Positions 1 to 11,865 of a stretch of DNA of 64,000 nucleotides are shown here, one piece after another (within the stretch, counting starts at the first letter, position 1; every line of letters starts with the position of its first letter). The stretch comes from Fusarium oxysporum f. sp. lycopersici 4287 (lineage: Eukaryota > Ascomycota > Sordariomycetes > Hypocreales > Nectriaceae), in the NCBI RefSeq assembly GCF_000149955.1, contig NC_031000.1, positions 1 through 64,000 of the forward strand, given 5' to 3'. Under the pieces are notes generated by a model that made no database searches, was not told the origin of the DNA, and saw only the letters and a list, made by a program, of their open reading frames with translations. Both the position numbers and the translations under genes were made by a program.

Positions 1-90
1 GGCGGGCTTGAAGGGGAAAATCTGTCTCGCCTTAAGAAGTGTGTGTGTGGCTTGTCTAAAATTGCGGAGCATGCGCTTTACTCTGCCTTC
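1..90. other. Non-telomeric sequence outside the telomere tract
   Basis: Ninety bases with no TTAGGG-like units lie outside the telomeric tract, where a true chromosome end should have only repeats. This may be an interstitial arrangement, a terminal rearrangement or an assembly artefact. An open frame runs through it into the telomere repeat and gives an Asn-Pro polymer, which is meaningless as protein. Confidence 0.6.
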
Positions 91-210
91 TAACCCTAAC
101 CCTAACCCTAACCCTAACCCTAACCCTAACCCTAACCCTAACCCTAACCCTAACCCTAACCCTAACCCTAACCCTAACCCTAACCCTAACCCTAACCCTA
201 ACCCTAACCC
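91..210. repeat. Telomeric tract, 20 units of TAACCC
   Basis: An uninterrupted run of the hexamer TAACCC (the C-rich strand of TTAGGG), 120 bases and 20 copies. The C-rich strand reads 5' to 3' from the left, as expected at a left chromosome end. TTAGGG is the usual telomere unit of filamentous ascomycetes. Confidence 0.97.
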
Positions 211-1500
211 GACACAGTGCCGGAGCCCGACGTTACGCACTGTATGTACTGTGTTACACAACATACTTTCCTTGTTTCCTCACAAACTTTCTCTTTTCTT
301 TTCTTCCGAAGCGCTGTCGCGCTTGCACCTGCAGTGAGCGCCGCCTCCGGCGCACAGTGCTTTAACCCTAACCCTTCCGCCCTGCCGCCCAACCTGCCGT
401 TAGCGGATTTACAGGGCTTACCCACCCACCCAAACTTCTTAAAAGTCCTCTTGTTCTTCGTTTTATACGGCACCTAAGTAACCCTGACCCGGTCCGTGCG
501 AAAACACACTGTGTCACACTGTACAGACCCTCAACCCTCCCAACTTCAACCTTCCTTGTCTAACCCCAACTCTCCTCTCTAACCCTCCCACTCAACCTTA
601 ACAGCACCTCGCCTCACCCCACACCTCAGACGTTAGAGGTTGGAGCCCAGAGGTTAGAACTTACCACTCCTACAACCCTTCCTCCCTTCCCTGTTTCCCG
701 CTGTCTCTGGCTTTCCCTTTACCCTTACCCCTTAACCCTAACCCAGTATTGGGTTAGGGTTAGGGTCAGACCCAGAGTTAAGACTCAGCGTCAAGACACT
801 CAACGTCAGACCTCAAGCCCAACTTTTGCCCTCTTAACCACCCCTTCCTTCTGGTACTACCGTTAAGCTCCTTTCCCTAGCCACCCTCTCGACCGCCTGC
901 TACCTTCTTGACCTCCCGGGTCAAACGAAAACTTCGGCTTTTGCATTGGGGTTAGGGTTAGGGTGACGGGTAACCTCTTAGGGTTACAGGTTGGCTTAGG
1001 GTGACGGCTAAACACTCCCTCTCTCTCTTTTGCCTAACCCTCTCAAACACCCGCTAGCCTCTTACCTTCCCTGATCAAACGAAAACTTAACGTTTTGCTT
1101 TAGGGTTAGGGTTAGGGTTACGGGTTAGGGTTAGGGTTACGGGTAAAAATCCCCTTTGTTTCCTACCACAAACACTTCCCAGCGCAGCCAAGACTAAAAG
1201 CCAAAGCTCTCTGTCAAGGTCAGACGTAGACCTATATGTAAAACAAACCCTTACTCCCATATCCATGAGTAACCAACCACTCTCAATACTACACACGGGC
1301 CCTTTGCTGGGTTGACGTATCTGATCGTGTCGCTCATCATCGCATCCTGTCCGAAATGGCCGTGCCTCCAGGTCACCCAGATTACCCGTCCTATCATCAT
1401 TCAAGTCATACTCGTAAACCCTGCTTTTGTCGCTTCCGTCTTTTCATCATTTTTCCCGCCGCTTTCGCTGTCTTGGGCAAGCTCGAGTCATTGCTAGTTG
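211..1500. repeat. Degenerate subtelomeric repeat region
   Basis: Pyrimidine-rich DNA with scattered telomere-like blocks. At 732-766, CCCTAA units are followed back-to-back by TTAGGG units, forming an inverted repeat. At about 948-965 and 1101-1140 the units are in TTAGGG orientation, opposite to the main tract. The segment TCAAACGAAAACTT recurs at 921 and 1075, each followed by a TTAGGG block, so there are two copies of a roughly 154-bp subtelomeric unit. No credible gene is present; open frames here are translated repeats. Confidence 0.8.
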
Positions 1501-1837
1501 CAGGCCGTGTCCGTCGTTATTATTGAAAGTCTTGGTATGTCGTTGAAAGTGGAGAAATCATTCGCCCCAGATTTATGGGGGGCCGCTCTGGTTTTATGGC
1601 CTTCTGATGATCCTTGTCCACAGCGCCCCTTCTAGCCCCAACCCCCTTATATTGCCCCTGTTATCACTGGAACCCTGCCAAAACCTTAAATTATTCCTTA
1701 GGCATGCCTACTACAGCCCTTGTGGAGGGGCAAAAGTAGCTCAACTACCCTATTGCTTGAGTTGATATTTAATTTTCTGATTCGAATCTTACCCAAATAA
1801 GAACTTATGTAGCATACCCTCGTCTCTGTATGGTACC
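1501..1837. other. No gene recognised
   Basis: Spacer between the subtelomeric repeats and the 3' end of gene A. I see no open frame with codon structure, no RNA gene and no transposon end. Confidence 0.6.
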
Positions 1838-4800
1838 TTAATACATTAGTTCGTCAGACGCGCTGACTAATTTGCCATCGTAACTCCAGCTGACGTTTGA
1901 AACTTCACGTTGATGGCCATGGACGAGAGCTGTGCCATTGCGGAAGATGGGGATTGTGGAGGAGGTGGGTTCAGTGCCTGCGGCAGATGAGAATGAGCGG
2001 GAGGGTGTAGGTGCAGATCCAGGTGGATCAAGGAGGTGAGCGCGCTGGGCACAAGCGCACCGAAGATATCGCTTATTACTCTTAAATACACTGCCAATAA
2101 AAGTCCTCGGCTCCTTCATGAGAAACATCAGGTCGTTACGCAGTTTAAAGAGCTCGTCTTTAGGCGTAAGACGCGACTCGCAGTTGCGTGGACTATCCCG
2201 GTTACCCTTGACTTTGATCCAACCCAGTTCTCGAAGCATTCGATTGTTGACCCCTTTATGCTCTACATTTACGAATCGTCAAGGTATCAGTTATCTTACT
2301 TCACTAACGCTAAACAGGATCATCATGGACGCGGCTCACCGATTTTCTTTGTCATTTCAGACACCCGTAGCACTGTATCCTGGTCTTTATCCCACGGAAA
2401 TGCCTCTGGCCGCAGGAACCAAAGCATTCTCGTCACCATGTTGGCTGCTAGAAGAGCTGGATCCCTTCTCTTGGCCGTCACGCTGAAGCCCTTCGTGTTG
2501 GGCCGGACCTCGGGGGTCGCACTAGACGCTGTGATGGTCAACGTGAGAATGAGCATAAGATCGCATAAGGGGTCCTCAAGACAATCTGTCAGACAGCAGT
2601 ACGCTGCACAGTAGTGAGATAGCACGCGTTGGTCCCCTTTCGCGAACAGCCGGCGTATCTCCGTAAAGCCTCTTTCCACAATATCTGGGATCTGCTTGAA
2701 CGGTATCTTGCAGCCTAGGTCGATTCGCGGTCGGATCTTCGCTCGCTTAACGCCAACCGAATCGACGGTCCTGCGAGCCTCCGCCTCTAGCGCCCGTCTC
2801 TTAAGGCTATCGGGCCGAGCCGCGAGGACCGTTGCAGACGCAGCCGCTCCCACGAGCTGTACTACCTGTTGATGCGTCAATCTCCGGCGATGAGAGCCAG
2901 GTACCCATTCGATACTCGCAGATACCATGGCAGCTGCGATGCCCGAGACCCACTGAGCCCTTGTTGCGAAGCTGCCTCTGGTATGTTGGATGGCGGCCCG
3001 GAGGATAGAGGGCCATGTTGAGTGGGTCGGTGCGACAGACTCGACTCCTAGGTGACCCTTCCTACCGCCCTCCATCAAAGCAACGAAGATCTCTTCTGCA
3101 AAGTCGCGTCTCGTCTTTAGCACGATCTTTGACTCATTCATCATCAAGCGGTCATCGAACTTGAGCACTTCCGCCGACAATTTCTCGAAGTTTCTGTGGC
3201 AATGTTAGGAACGCTAAGGAATCTAAAGAGACTCCTGGCACATACGACGTTTTGAATGGACTGTCTCGTGCCTCCCAGGCTTCTAACGCGATCATCGCCT
3301 GAGCACTCTCCTCATTGCCCGTGTCGGCATCACCATGTTCTCCAACATCGCTCCTACCGCCACTGCGGATACCACGATTCAAGCCACGGCGAACTTGGCG
3401 AGCAATAAAAGCGACCGTCTCTGGTATCCACAGATCTTGGAATACCTCATGAAGGAACGTTGTCATCCTATCCATCCCGTCTATTGACCTACCCCCAAGC
3501 TCAGCAAACCACAATTGACTGTGTCGGTTAGATGCTACAGTTCTATCGTAGTGGTATTCTAGCGAGGCAACATGCATCAGAACGGGCCGTCCATTGCTCA
3601 GCTGTGGCCATCCCACAAGGTTAACGAGTCCTTGTCCATCTCGGATGTCCAACATTCGCGGCGATATAAATGGCCACCCGCATGTTTTTAGACTATCCAT
3701 CGTACCAAGGAGCCTCATGACTTTGGTAGGCAGCACCCTCGGGTCCCCGGTGAAGCAAAAATTGCCCAGTCGATCGAGAGCAGCGACGCCTTCGGAGAGA
3801 GCCATACCTAGTCCTTTCGACCCAGCCTCGCGAAAGCGACGGTCCATTTCTGCTATGGCTGCTTCCATAACCCTGGCAAAAGCCACCATGACTCCTGGAA
3901 AGATATCAGGGTTGAAACGCCGGAGGATGCCTGCATAGAGCTGTTTCTCCTTGAGGAAGAGACGCATGAGCTGAAAAATGGGTTGTAGTACGCTACTGAA
4001 GTTTCGACGGCGGCGCACGAGTCGTGGGGCATCGATGGAAATGACCTGCTCGAATCGGAACGCAAACTCATTCGCTTGCATGGCTGCTTCCACCCTCTGT
4101 CGCTCCCGCGCAAAAGGTGTCGATGCGCCAGGGTTGTCAGGTGTGAGTCGCCCCCTCACCTGGGCCAGGAGCCGCTGCTGCTTGTCCTTGAGCCGCGCCG
4201 TGCGCTGAGCCTCCGTCGAGGGAATGGTGAGTGCAGCTGTGGCGAGGCCGTGGCTGGCTAGTAGGTCGTGAGGGCCATGACGGATAGACCGTTTTAGGTT
4301 GGAATAGCCCTGGAAGAAGCCAAACGAAAGTACGTCGGCACCCTGGTTCTGGTGACTCATGTTCTCTTTCATGACAGTAAACAGGTCGTTATCCAGGAAG
4401 GCAGGGGGACGATCCGATGTGAAGTTGCCGTATGCGGGGTGGAAGCCGAGTGGGTAAAAGGTGTAGTTACTCCCGTAAAACTCCCCGGCCACACGGTTGC
4501 GGTCGGCAAGCAAGCATACAGGACGGCTTACCCTTCCTTCTGTGCCGGGATACGTATTTTCTGCGGTACAGTGAACATCAACAGCTAGGGCATAGGAGAC
4601 GTGGCTGATGTTATCGAGGTTGTACTTCGCCTCAAGGGCCTCGCGCAACCGCATCAGGCCGGGACTATACAACGCATCATGTTCTCTCTGGTCCTCCGTT
4701 GCTGGTATCGATGCTGATGAAGGAGGTAGACTGGCTGGCGAGATGTCTGGTGCTTGCCTTGGATGGACGTCGTCGTTGCCGTCAGTATCTGGGCTCAACG

Positions 4801-6383
4801 GCTGCTGCTGGGAGTTGTCTTGCCCATCATATTGATGCTCCTGATCTTGTAGTTGAGTCCCGTTGTCTTGGCCTATATCAGTGTTCTCAGATTCGTTCAT
4901 CCATTCAAGGAACCTCCGCTCCCGCTCTTCATCACCATTGGGCCCGTTCGCGTCGACTTCGCCATCAATATCTCGATATTCCGCATCGATGATTCGCCCT
5001 GGACTGAGGATAGGTGGTATTGGAGAAGCAACATCGTCCACCCTCTCCGACACGAATAGACTATCGTTGTCCTCCACTTCGACGGTTGGTTGGTCGCATA
5101 GCTCGTCGAGCTCATCCTCTCGTTCCTCTCCTCCAATTTCCCCCCATCCTTGCTGTGTCGCCGGCACACTATTGCTTTCTCCATCGTAACCGTCGTCGGA
5201 CTCGTCGAACTCATCGTCCAGTCCATCGAGATAGGCTGGCCTAATGACTGTTTCTTCTTCGAGATTCGCTATGCCTTCGTTGACTTCTATGTTGATGTTG
5301 GCGCCATAGTCATACGCGTGGAAGGCGGGTTGATGATCGGTCCAGAAAGTGTCGTCCTGTGCGGAGAACCTTTCGAGAAACCCCGTCCAGCCGTCCATAA
5401 ATAGTGTCTGGAATATGACCCATTTGTCAAAAGCAATCATCTGCGTCTCCTTGCCTCCGAGGGCCCATCTCGGCTCAACACCTTCACCAAGGAGCTCGCC
5501 TCGGAGGAAGATGTCCTTGATGTATGATGCGAGCATCAGAGCACGGCCCTGTACGAGTGCGGTCCTTGTATGTGTTGCATCGTGTCGTCGACGGGGGTTG
5601 TTGGCGCCGGCAGTTCTCTGATTCGGGTGCATGACAATGAACCAAGCTTCCCGAGTGGCGCCGGTGGCAACGCGGAAGGTGCGGCCGCTCAGGTCAAAGT
5701 CGATACCCTGTGCATGCTTTGCGACATACGGGGCACTCCAGTGGCGAAAGGATATTGTGATATTGTCAAAGAAGTGGCTAGGCCGGCAAATCGGCCGACG
5801 CGGTAGACCGACGATGCTGACGAAATCGAGCCGGAATACGGGGTAATAATCGTCGTCCTCGCTCGCCGGCTTTGACCCAGTCTTCTTGCTCCCATAGTCC
5901 AAGACAACTCGGCGCTGGAGGAGGTCAAGGGCACGTGTCCCATCGAAGGCTTCGTCGTTCGTCTCGTCGATGAACTCGTCAGCTAACACGACATATCAGT
6001 CAGGATGAGTCAGACAAATATTTGAGAAACTGGCAGCGTGTCCTCGTTCAAGTTCTAGGTGGAGAAGAGGGTGGGGGGGGAAAGGGCTGAAACAAATCAA
6101 TCAAGGCTTCTACAACGCTCTTCGAACAATGCAGTGCCATACCATACATCCAGGAATCGCCGGCGCGACGGTCTACTCTCCAGCCTCTTTGAAACTGATC
6201 TGTAGCGTCTTCTGTGCTGACTATGCTCCCTTGGATGCTCGCGGGCTCCTCGAGATAATGTTCATCAGCCAAGAACGGAGATATAAGCTCTCGTGCCTCT
6301 TCTTGGTCCTCGCCATCATCAATGTCAGGACCGTCAGAGTGGACATCGAATTCGACCTCCTCTGGTAGCCCCAAGCACGGCAT
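1838..6383 (-). CDS. Gene A: large acidic protein of unknown family, four exons
   Basis: I do not recognise this family. Proposed exons: 6383-6143, 5982-3246, 3193-2340 and 2262-1838 (4257 nt, 1418 codons plus stop). Introns are 160, 52 and 77 nt with donors GTATGG, GTATGT and GTGAGC. Branch-like CTGAC and CTAAC occur before the first two acceptors, and frame is kept across every join. The ATG at 6381-6383 is the first in frame; a further upstream exon is possible. The N-terminus is acidic. A long Asp/Glu-rich low-complexity stretch lies at about residues 320-520. It is followed by a helical, basic region containing VRRRRNF, and there is no signal peptide. An apparent stop near 3152 is removed by the 52-nt intron. 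The final exon runs into a WD40-like segment, so the true 3' end is uncertain. The gene lies in the same orientation downstream of gene B. Confidence 0.6.
1850..1950 (-). other. WD40-repeat-like segment, truncated
   Basis: The frame reads FRNGTALVHGHQREVSNVSW followed by SYDGKLVSASDE and then a stop three codons later. The GH, VSNVSW, DGKLVSASDE spacing is that of one WD40 blade, but only one blade is present and the aromatic-Asp end is missing. It is most simply a fragment of a WD40 gene joined to the end of gene A. A WD40 tail native to gene A cannot be excluded. Confidence 0.45.
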
Positions 6384-6409
6384 GATAGGCTTCTCAGCGT
6401 CCGTCACAA

Positions 6410-7422
6410 CGGTTAGTTATGTTGACCAACGAGAGGTGACCCTAATCCTCGTAGGATGCTAACTGGTGATGAAAAAGGATATGAGTTGGTATGAAGGATA
6501 GGGGAAAGTGACACAACACTAAAAGAAATACAGACTGTTTGTTTCTGTCAGGAATATCTCATTGTTGTCACCTGCGAAACTGTTCGCTGATTTATAGGAT
6601 TCGACTACTGTACAAGCTGGTGCAGTCAGACGCGAAGCGCGTCGTTCTACGTCGTGCTATCATAGCCGTAGCTGAAGTCCTTTACGAAAGGGTACCGCGT
6701 CTTCAGTCAGGCTCGAGCCTCGTAAAGGAGGCAGCTACCGCACCTACCATCGGCTCATCAGCTTTACCCCGAACGCGCCCGTAAACAACCCGTGCCGGCA
6801 TACCCAGGTCTGGGTGTCCGAGCGCGCATGTGGCTGAGGCCAAACCCTGAAATATATAGCGCTATCTCATGCATCTTCTTCGAATTATCACATTCTCCAT
6901 CACACGGAATGACATCAAATCCCTCGTGATGCCCTCATGTAAAGGGTTGGGGGGTAAATACTGCGGGAAATGAGATGGCTTACTCGTCACAAACACTATG
7001 AAACTCTAAAGACTTATCACATTTTGAAACAGCAGGGGTGCTCTACCCCCAGTCCAGTTCTTTCCGGCCTATCCGCATCTTTTTCCCTGTGTTTTCAACC
7101 TTCCCAATATTATCAAACCAGCCGTTGATTCTAGGAACTCCAAAAATCAGGAGCGTGCACATGGTCGTGACAGTAACGACATTGGTTTAACCTAACTACT
7201 TCAGTAACCTCTCACAGGTTAAAAATAATACGTTTAGTTAGAAAGTATAGTTTATTATTATTATTACTATTACTATTTATTTATTATAATTACTGCTGCT
7301 TATCATATTTATTTATTGCTGTGCTACTGCCGATGGTTCGCCAGACTGAATCGTATATCTTTTGGTATAGGGTATGGCTCGCTCGTGCTCACAACCGCCG
7401 CCCCGCCCGCGCTGGGAAAGGA
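6410..7422. other. Intergenic region between genes A and B
   Basis: No convincing gene. It probably contains the 3' end of gene B's transcript and the promoter of gene A. 6539-6784 has a short plus-strand open frame without recognisable features. 7250-7320 is a TTA/TTAT-rich microsatellite-like stretch. Confidence 0.5.
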
Positions 7423-10400
7423 TCAACGCTTACTTCCGGACGTCGCTACAGGACCATCCATCCAGGACGATCTCTCTTGTGGCTGCGAGCTAAGGATTCG
7501 ATCCTGGTGACGCTGGCGTTGTTGCTTCGCCCTAGTCGTCTGGGATTGGCCAGGGCTTGGCCGCTCGTTCGGTAACAACGTCCTGGTTGCTGATAATTGG
7601 TGGACCCTGCCGCTCCCAACATCCCCCTTCGGTAGTTTTTGCAGCGGACGGCCGACTTCAGCTGCAACGTAAGACTTCTGAGGAGGTGGCTGGTAACTGT
7701 AATCTGCGAAACTTCTCCCCTGTGTGCCGTCTCTGTGGCGGTGGCTTCTCATCATTGCAGTCCCCTGGGCTGGAGGCAACGAGGATATCGCAGTCGTCGC
7801 ATTATCAGTGAGCGGCGGCGGTGGCAACGATAGTGGCTGTTGTTCAGGATGCCGTGATTTCTGGCGCTGCTGCTTTTGTTGCTGCATTCGGGGTAATAGG
7901 CCTTCTTCCATGGCTATGGCCCTTGTGCGCCCGCTGTCACGCTGTGCCCTGTCTGCCGTGTTGATCGGAACAAACCCCTGCGACGATGGGGGTTGCTTGA
8001 TGATGATGTGGTGATTCGATGATACGGCACCCTGTTGTTGACAGAGCACTTCATTCGAGGCGTGGCTGATACGCTCTTCTGGTGGAAGCAAAGATGGCAA
8101 CTGCCGCTGCTGTTGCTGCTGATCATCGTGTTCGGAAATTGCAGTGGCTGATGTCATTCCTGCCAGGATCCCCTCGTACCCCTGATACGCCGCCTGGATT
8201 GCGCGGAGTGCTTCACTCGACCAAGGATGTCCTTCATCAGACTCGTTGTTTTCCACTGCTTTGCGGCATCGATCGGAAGCCCATGAGAGAACAGCATGAT
8301 CGATGTAGGCACCAAGTTCGTTCGAGGCATACACGCCTCTCAGTGCAGGATTCTCCTTCACTTCGGGAATATTCCCCAGCTGACTACAGATAGCTCGTGT
8401 GATGGCTGAGGCCGGTGGTCTGTGGCGCATCTCGGACCGCGGTTGATGAATCGCGTTATCTGCGCCGACGCGTTCGGAGATCGAATTCTCCCACACCGGA
8501 CGAAATGCAGGACCAAGGGCGTGTTGGACTATGTGAAATAGGCCTGTCCAGAGGTCGCCGGTACTGAAGCGTTCTGCATAGTGCTCATCATGTTCTTCTG
8601 GCATCAAGTCGAGATAGTGTTTCGTCGAGGGATCCCTGAACTCGGTCATATGGCTGCGGACGTAGTCGAGGACCTGCCTTTCCAGCGTTCGTGAGCGCAG
8701 GTCGAGCCAGGATGCCATATCGTCGGCGCCATCGACATCGCCGTCTTCCCTCCGCCGAGCCCACCAATCATCCCCGTGAGTAGTTACCATAAGACCTTCG
8801 ATCGCAGGTATCAAGTCCTGTCGTCGTAAGGGCTTATTGTTCTCGTGAGTATCGACAATATCTGCGGGTTGAGTGTTTACCCAACGTACTACATGGTCGA
8901 TGACCTGTGCCATGACCTCGCCTTCCTCCTTCTTGATCTTCAACAAGGGCTGCACATCCGGAAACCGAAGAGTGAGGTTCTGTTGAAGATGGCGGCAAAG
9001 ACCGTCATAGGCTTCCTTGTCGAGCGAGCTTAGAAATCCACTTCGCCGAGCTGTCTTTTGGACCGGTTTGATGGTGGAAGGGGCCGATGGGCTGGACTTG
9101 CTGTCGTCGTTACTGTTGCCGCCTCCCTTGGGATAAAAGACCTGGTGAACATCAGCAGCATCATAGGTGTCGCTTTTGAGGCTGCCGGCTAGCACATTCC
9201 AATCGGAAATTTGAATGGACTCGGAGGTGGAGGTAGGAAGTGCCCTCAGAGTTTCGAGTACCTGGTAGAACGCATCGAACCAATACTACTCCCAGGTCAG
9301 CAATATGTTCTAGGTAAGGCTTGATGGTGGCCAAGATTATTTTTCTTTTTCTTTCTTTTTCTTTTTTTGCCCTGGAGTGGAAGAGATGGACGAAACGATG
9401 AATGATGAACCATGATCCACAGACACCAAGGGCGAGTCACTCACATCGTCCAGTCTGTACCCTGCGATCTGATACCATTTTGAAATGTTAAATGTGGTTC
9501 TCCCCAGGGAGGTTCGACACCAGCGGGTAACCCGAGGTCTCCACCGCTCGCTTCGCCACAGCGTGACGAGACGGCTGATGGGAAAGCGAGCTTCACTTGT
9601 CAGGCACAAGATGTCCAGCATGCTTTTCTCGATACCCTTCTTGTTGACATTTCTCTCGACGGAAAATAAAGTGGGATCCCGATCAAAGGCCGAGACGAGC
9701 TGTAGCCAGATTTGACCATGGGTGTCGGGCAGGGTGAGATCACGGCGATTGACACGAAGCTTGATGTCAAGTTCGACTGGTAGAGTGTCTGTGCAGAAGG
9801 GTGAGTATGGTTTGTCATGTATATATTAAACATGTACGGAATGAAGATTTGTTAATAGTATCGGGGACGATTGAGAGGGGTCACACCTTTGTCGTAAAAC
9901 TCGCAAATCCACCATAAATCGCTCGAATCAGAATGCGTCTGTTTCACGTAGTCTTTCAAGGCCTCGATGCGATGCTGGCCAGCCATGAGCTCGGGCCTCT
10001 CGTCAATGAAATCGGCCCAGTTTCTAAACGATAACACATATTGACGTCGGTCCTGGATATGGCTCTGATTGGTATCTGGGAGGGCGTTGATGATCATCTT
10101 TTGAACGGCGGCGGCACTGCAGGAGACCTGGATGTAGTGCTGCTCAGCTCGACGTGCGAGGCCACCATTCTGGAAAGAGCGACAAAGATGGGCGACATGG
10201 TTGCGGTCGAGGGGCCTGTTACTGCCGCGAGACCAGGAGAAGTCGAGGAGATGGATGGGTAGCTCAGCGACGGCAAGGCGGTAGGGCTCCGCCTGTTTCC
10301 TCAGGGAATCGACCTCGGTGAAGGTTTGTGGAGCAGGCTTTGGGGATTTGGCGGGCTTGGATGGTGACGGTGGTGGTGATGATGATGAGGGCAGTGGATT

Positions 10401-10448
10401 GGTATATATTATGTATGATGTATATTTTATCGTTACTTTGTTCCCCAA
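7423..10448 (-). CDS. Gene B: ParB/sulfiredoxin-like domain protein, three exons
   Basis: Proposed exons: 10448-9887, 9788-9445 and 9285-7423 (2769 nt, 922 codons plus stop). Introns are 98 nt (donor GTGTGA, acceptor CTGCACAG) and 159 nt (donor GTGAGT, CTGAC before the acceptor). Residues about 75-300 resemble a ParB/Srx fold. A segment with NRPLDRNHVAHLC and a basic helix leads to LMAGQHRIEAL at residues 154-164. The GxHR signature is the nucleotide- and phosphate-binding motif of that superfamily. The strand segment TLPVELDIKLRVNRRD follows. After about residue 690 the protein is Gln/Pro-rich and probably disordered. In this copy a deletion of about 170 bp removed the native start, and translation would begin MGNKVTIKY from former leader sequence. 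The native start survives in the partial copy at 11573. An NTP-dependent DNA-binding or nuclease role is inference only. Confidence 0.6.
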
Positions 10449-10661
10449 GTTAGGTGAGATGTGGGAAGGAATAGTTGAGGGGAGAGAAAGAGGATATGGA
10501 TGAAAGTATGAGGAGTATTATTATATCGAATGGGAGACGGGAGAGGATACAGGGATCAGAAAGGCGACCAATCAAAGAAAGGTAGGAGACAAAGAAGGGA
10601 GGGCGAATGAAAAGTGCGGAGAGGGAAATAGAAGGTTAAAAGTTTAGAGGGAGGATGGGGC

Positions 10662-10810
10662 GCACGGACACTTAAACCTGGGATTGAGATATGAATTGGC
10701 AAAAGTTTTGGAGGATTGAGGGTGCACGGACACCTGAACCCAGGTTCAAAGAATGAATTGGCAAAAGTTTTGGGAAAGGTATGGTGCACGGACACCTAAA
10801 CCTAGGTTTA
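10662..10810. repeat. Three 62-bp direct repeats upstream of gene B
   Basis: GCACGGACAC starts at 10662, 10724 and 10786, giving an exact 62-bp period. Each unit carries a palindrome-like core of the AACCYRGGTT type (AACCTAGGTT in the third unit, GAACCCAGGTTC in the second). Units one and two also share GAATTGGCAAAAGTTTTGG. They lie about 200-350 bp upstream of the gene B coding region. They could be binding sites for a regulator, or for the ParB-like product itself; the sequence does not decide. Confidence 0.7.
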
Positions 10811-10983
10811 GGCGGGTCTGGTGTAGAAAAAATGGCAAGTTTACTAGCAAGGTTATAAAAATGTAGAGACCTATAAGTAAAAAGGTCTAAATATTTATGA
10901 CTTGTAACCCTAACCAGGACCCCTTCGGCGTGTTTTTTGACTACAATTACAGGATTGTATAGAGTGTAATACTATGCGTTATT

Positions 10984-11083
10984 NNNNNNNNNNNNNNNNN
11001 NNNNNNNNNNNNNNNNNNNNNNNNNNNNNNNNNNNNNNNNNNNNNNNNNNNNNNNNNNNNNNNNNNNNNNNNNNNNNNNNNNN
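10984..11083. other. Assembly gap of 100 Ns
   Basis: Exactly 100 unknown bases, the conventional length for a gap of unknown size. The flanks are copies of each other, so the true structure here is unresolved. Confidence 0.95.
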
Positions 11084-11573
11084 GGTCCTGGATATGGCTC
11101 TGATTGGTATCTGGGAGGGCGTTGATGATCATCTTTTGAACGGCGGCGGCACTGCAGGAGACCTGGATGTAGTGCTGCTCAGCTCGACGTGCGAGGCCAC
11201 CATTCTGGAAAGAGCGACAAAGATGGGCGACATGGTTGCGGTCGAGGGGCCTGTTACTGCCGCGAGACCAGGAGAAGTCGAGGAGATGGATGGGTAGCTC
11301 AGCGACGGCAAGGCGGTAGGGCTCCGCCTGTTTCCTCAGGGAATCGACCTCGGTGAAGGTTTGTGGAGCAGGCTTTGGGGATTTGGCGGGCTTGGATGGT
11401 GACGGTGGTGGTGATGATGATGATGGGATGTCGTTGACGACGGGGGTAAGGGAGGGAGAAGTGGATGGATGATGGGGTTCATGAGAAGGGTGGATAGGTG
11501 TAGTTTTCCGGCGCTTGGAGGGCCGGGGATTCGTGTTAGATTTGGGAGGCAGAGGGCGACCAATTTTGATCAT
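11084..11573 (-). pseudogene. Partial gene B copy with the native N-terminus
   Basis: The frame opens at the ATG at 11571-11573 and runs 163 codons into the gap. It begins MIKIGRPLPPKSNTNPRP, contains a basic KRRK cluster consistent with nuclear targeting, then a Ser/Pro-rich stretch. It continues identically with the ParB-like N-terminal half of gene B. It supplies the start codon missing from the copy at 9887-10448. If the gap hides only redundancy, this and the downstream exons form one intact gene; if the duplication is real, this copy is 3'-truncated. Confidence 0.7.
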
Positions 11574-11865
11574 GGTGGTGGTGAGGATGATGAGGGCAGT
11601 GGATTGGTATATATTATGTATGATGTATATTTTATCGTTACTTTGTTCCCAAGTTAGGTGAGATGTGGGAAGGAATAGTTGAGGGGAGAGAAAGAGGATA
11701 TGGATGAAAGTATGAGGAGTATTATTATATCGAATGGGAGACGGGAGAGGATACAGGGATCAGAAAGGCGACCAATCAAAGAAAGGTAGGAGACAAAGAA
11801 GGGAGGGCGAATGAAAAGTGCGGAGAGGGAAATAGAAGGTTAAAAGTTTAGAGGGAGGATGGGGC

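Noticed and set aside
8..337. Open frame encoding an Asn-Pro polymer
   Set aside because: It is the telomere repeat translated; not a gene.
3152..3180. Apparent frameshift breaking gene A
   Set aside because: A 52-nt intron (3194-3245) with GTATGT donor, CTAAC branch and CACAG acceptor joins the two frames exactly.
9337..9420. Lys-rich C-terminus in the minus-strand frame (KKKKKEKEK)
   Set aside because: Translated intron sequence of gene B (T-rich on the plus strand).
9852..9854. In-frame TAA interrupting gene B
   Set aside because: It lies inside a 98-nt intron (9789-9886); splicing at GTGTGA gives YDKDTLPVELDIKL in frame, so no nonsense codon is needed.
10556..10795. 79-codon minus-strand frame upstream of gene B, duplicated
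   Set aside because: Its periodicity is that of the 62-bp DNA repeat; no protein features.
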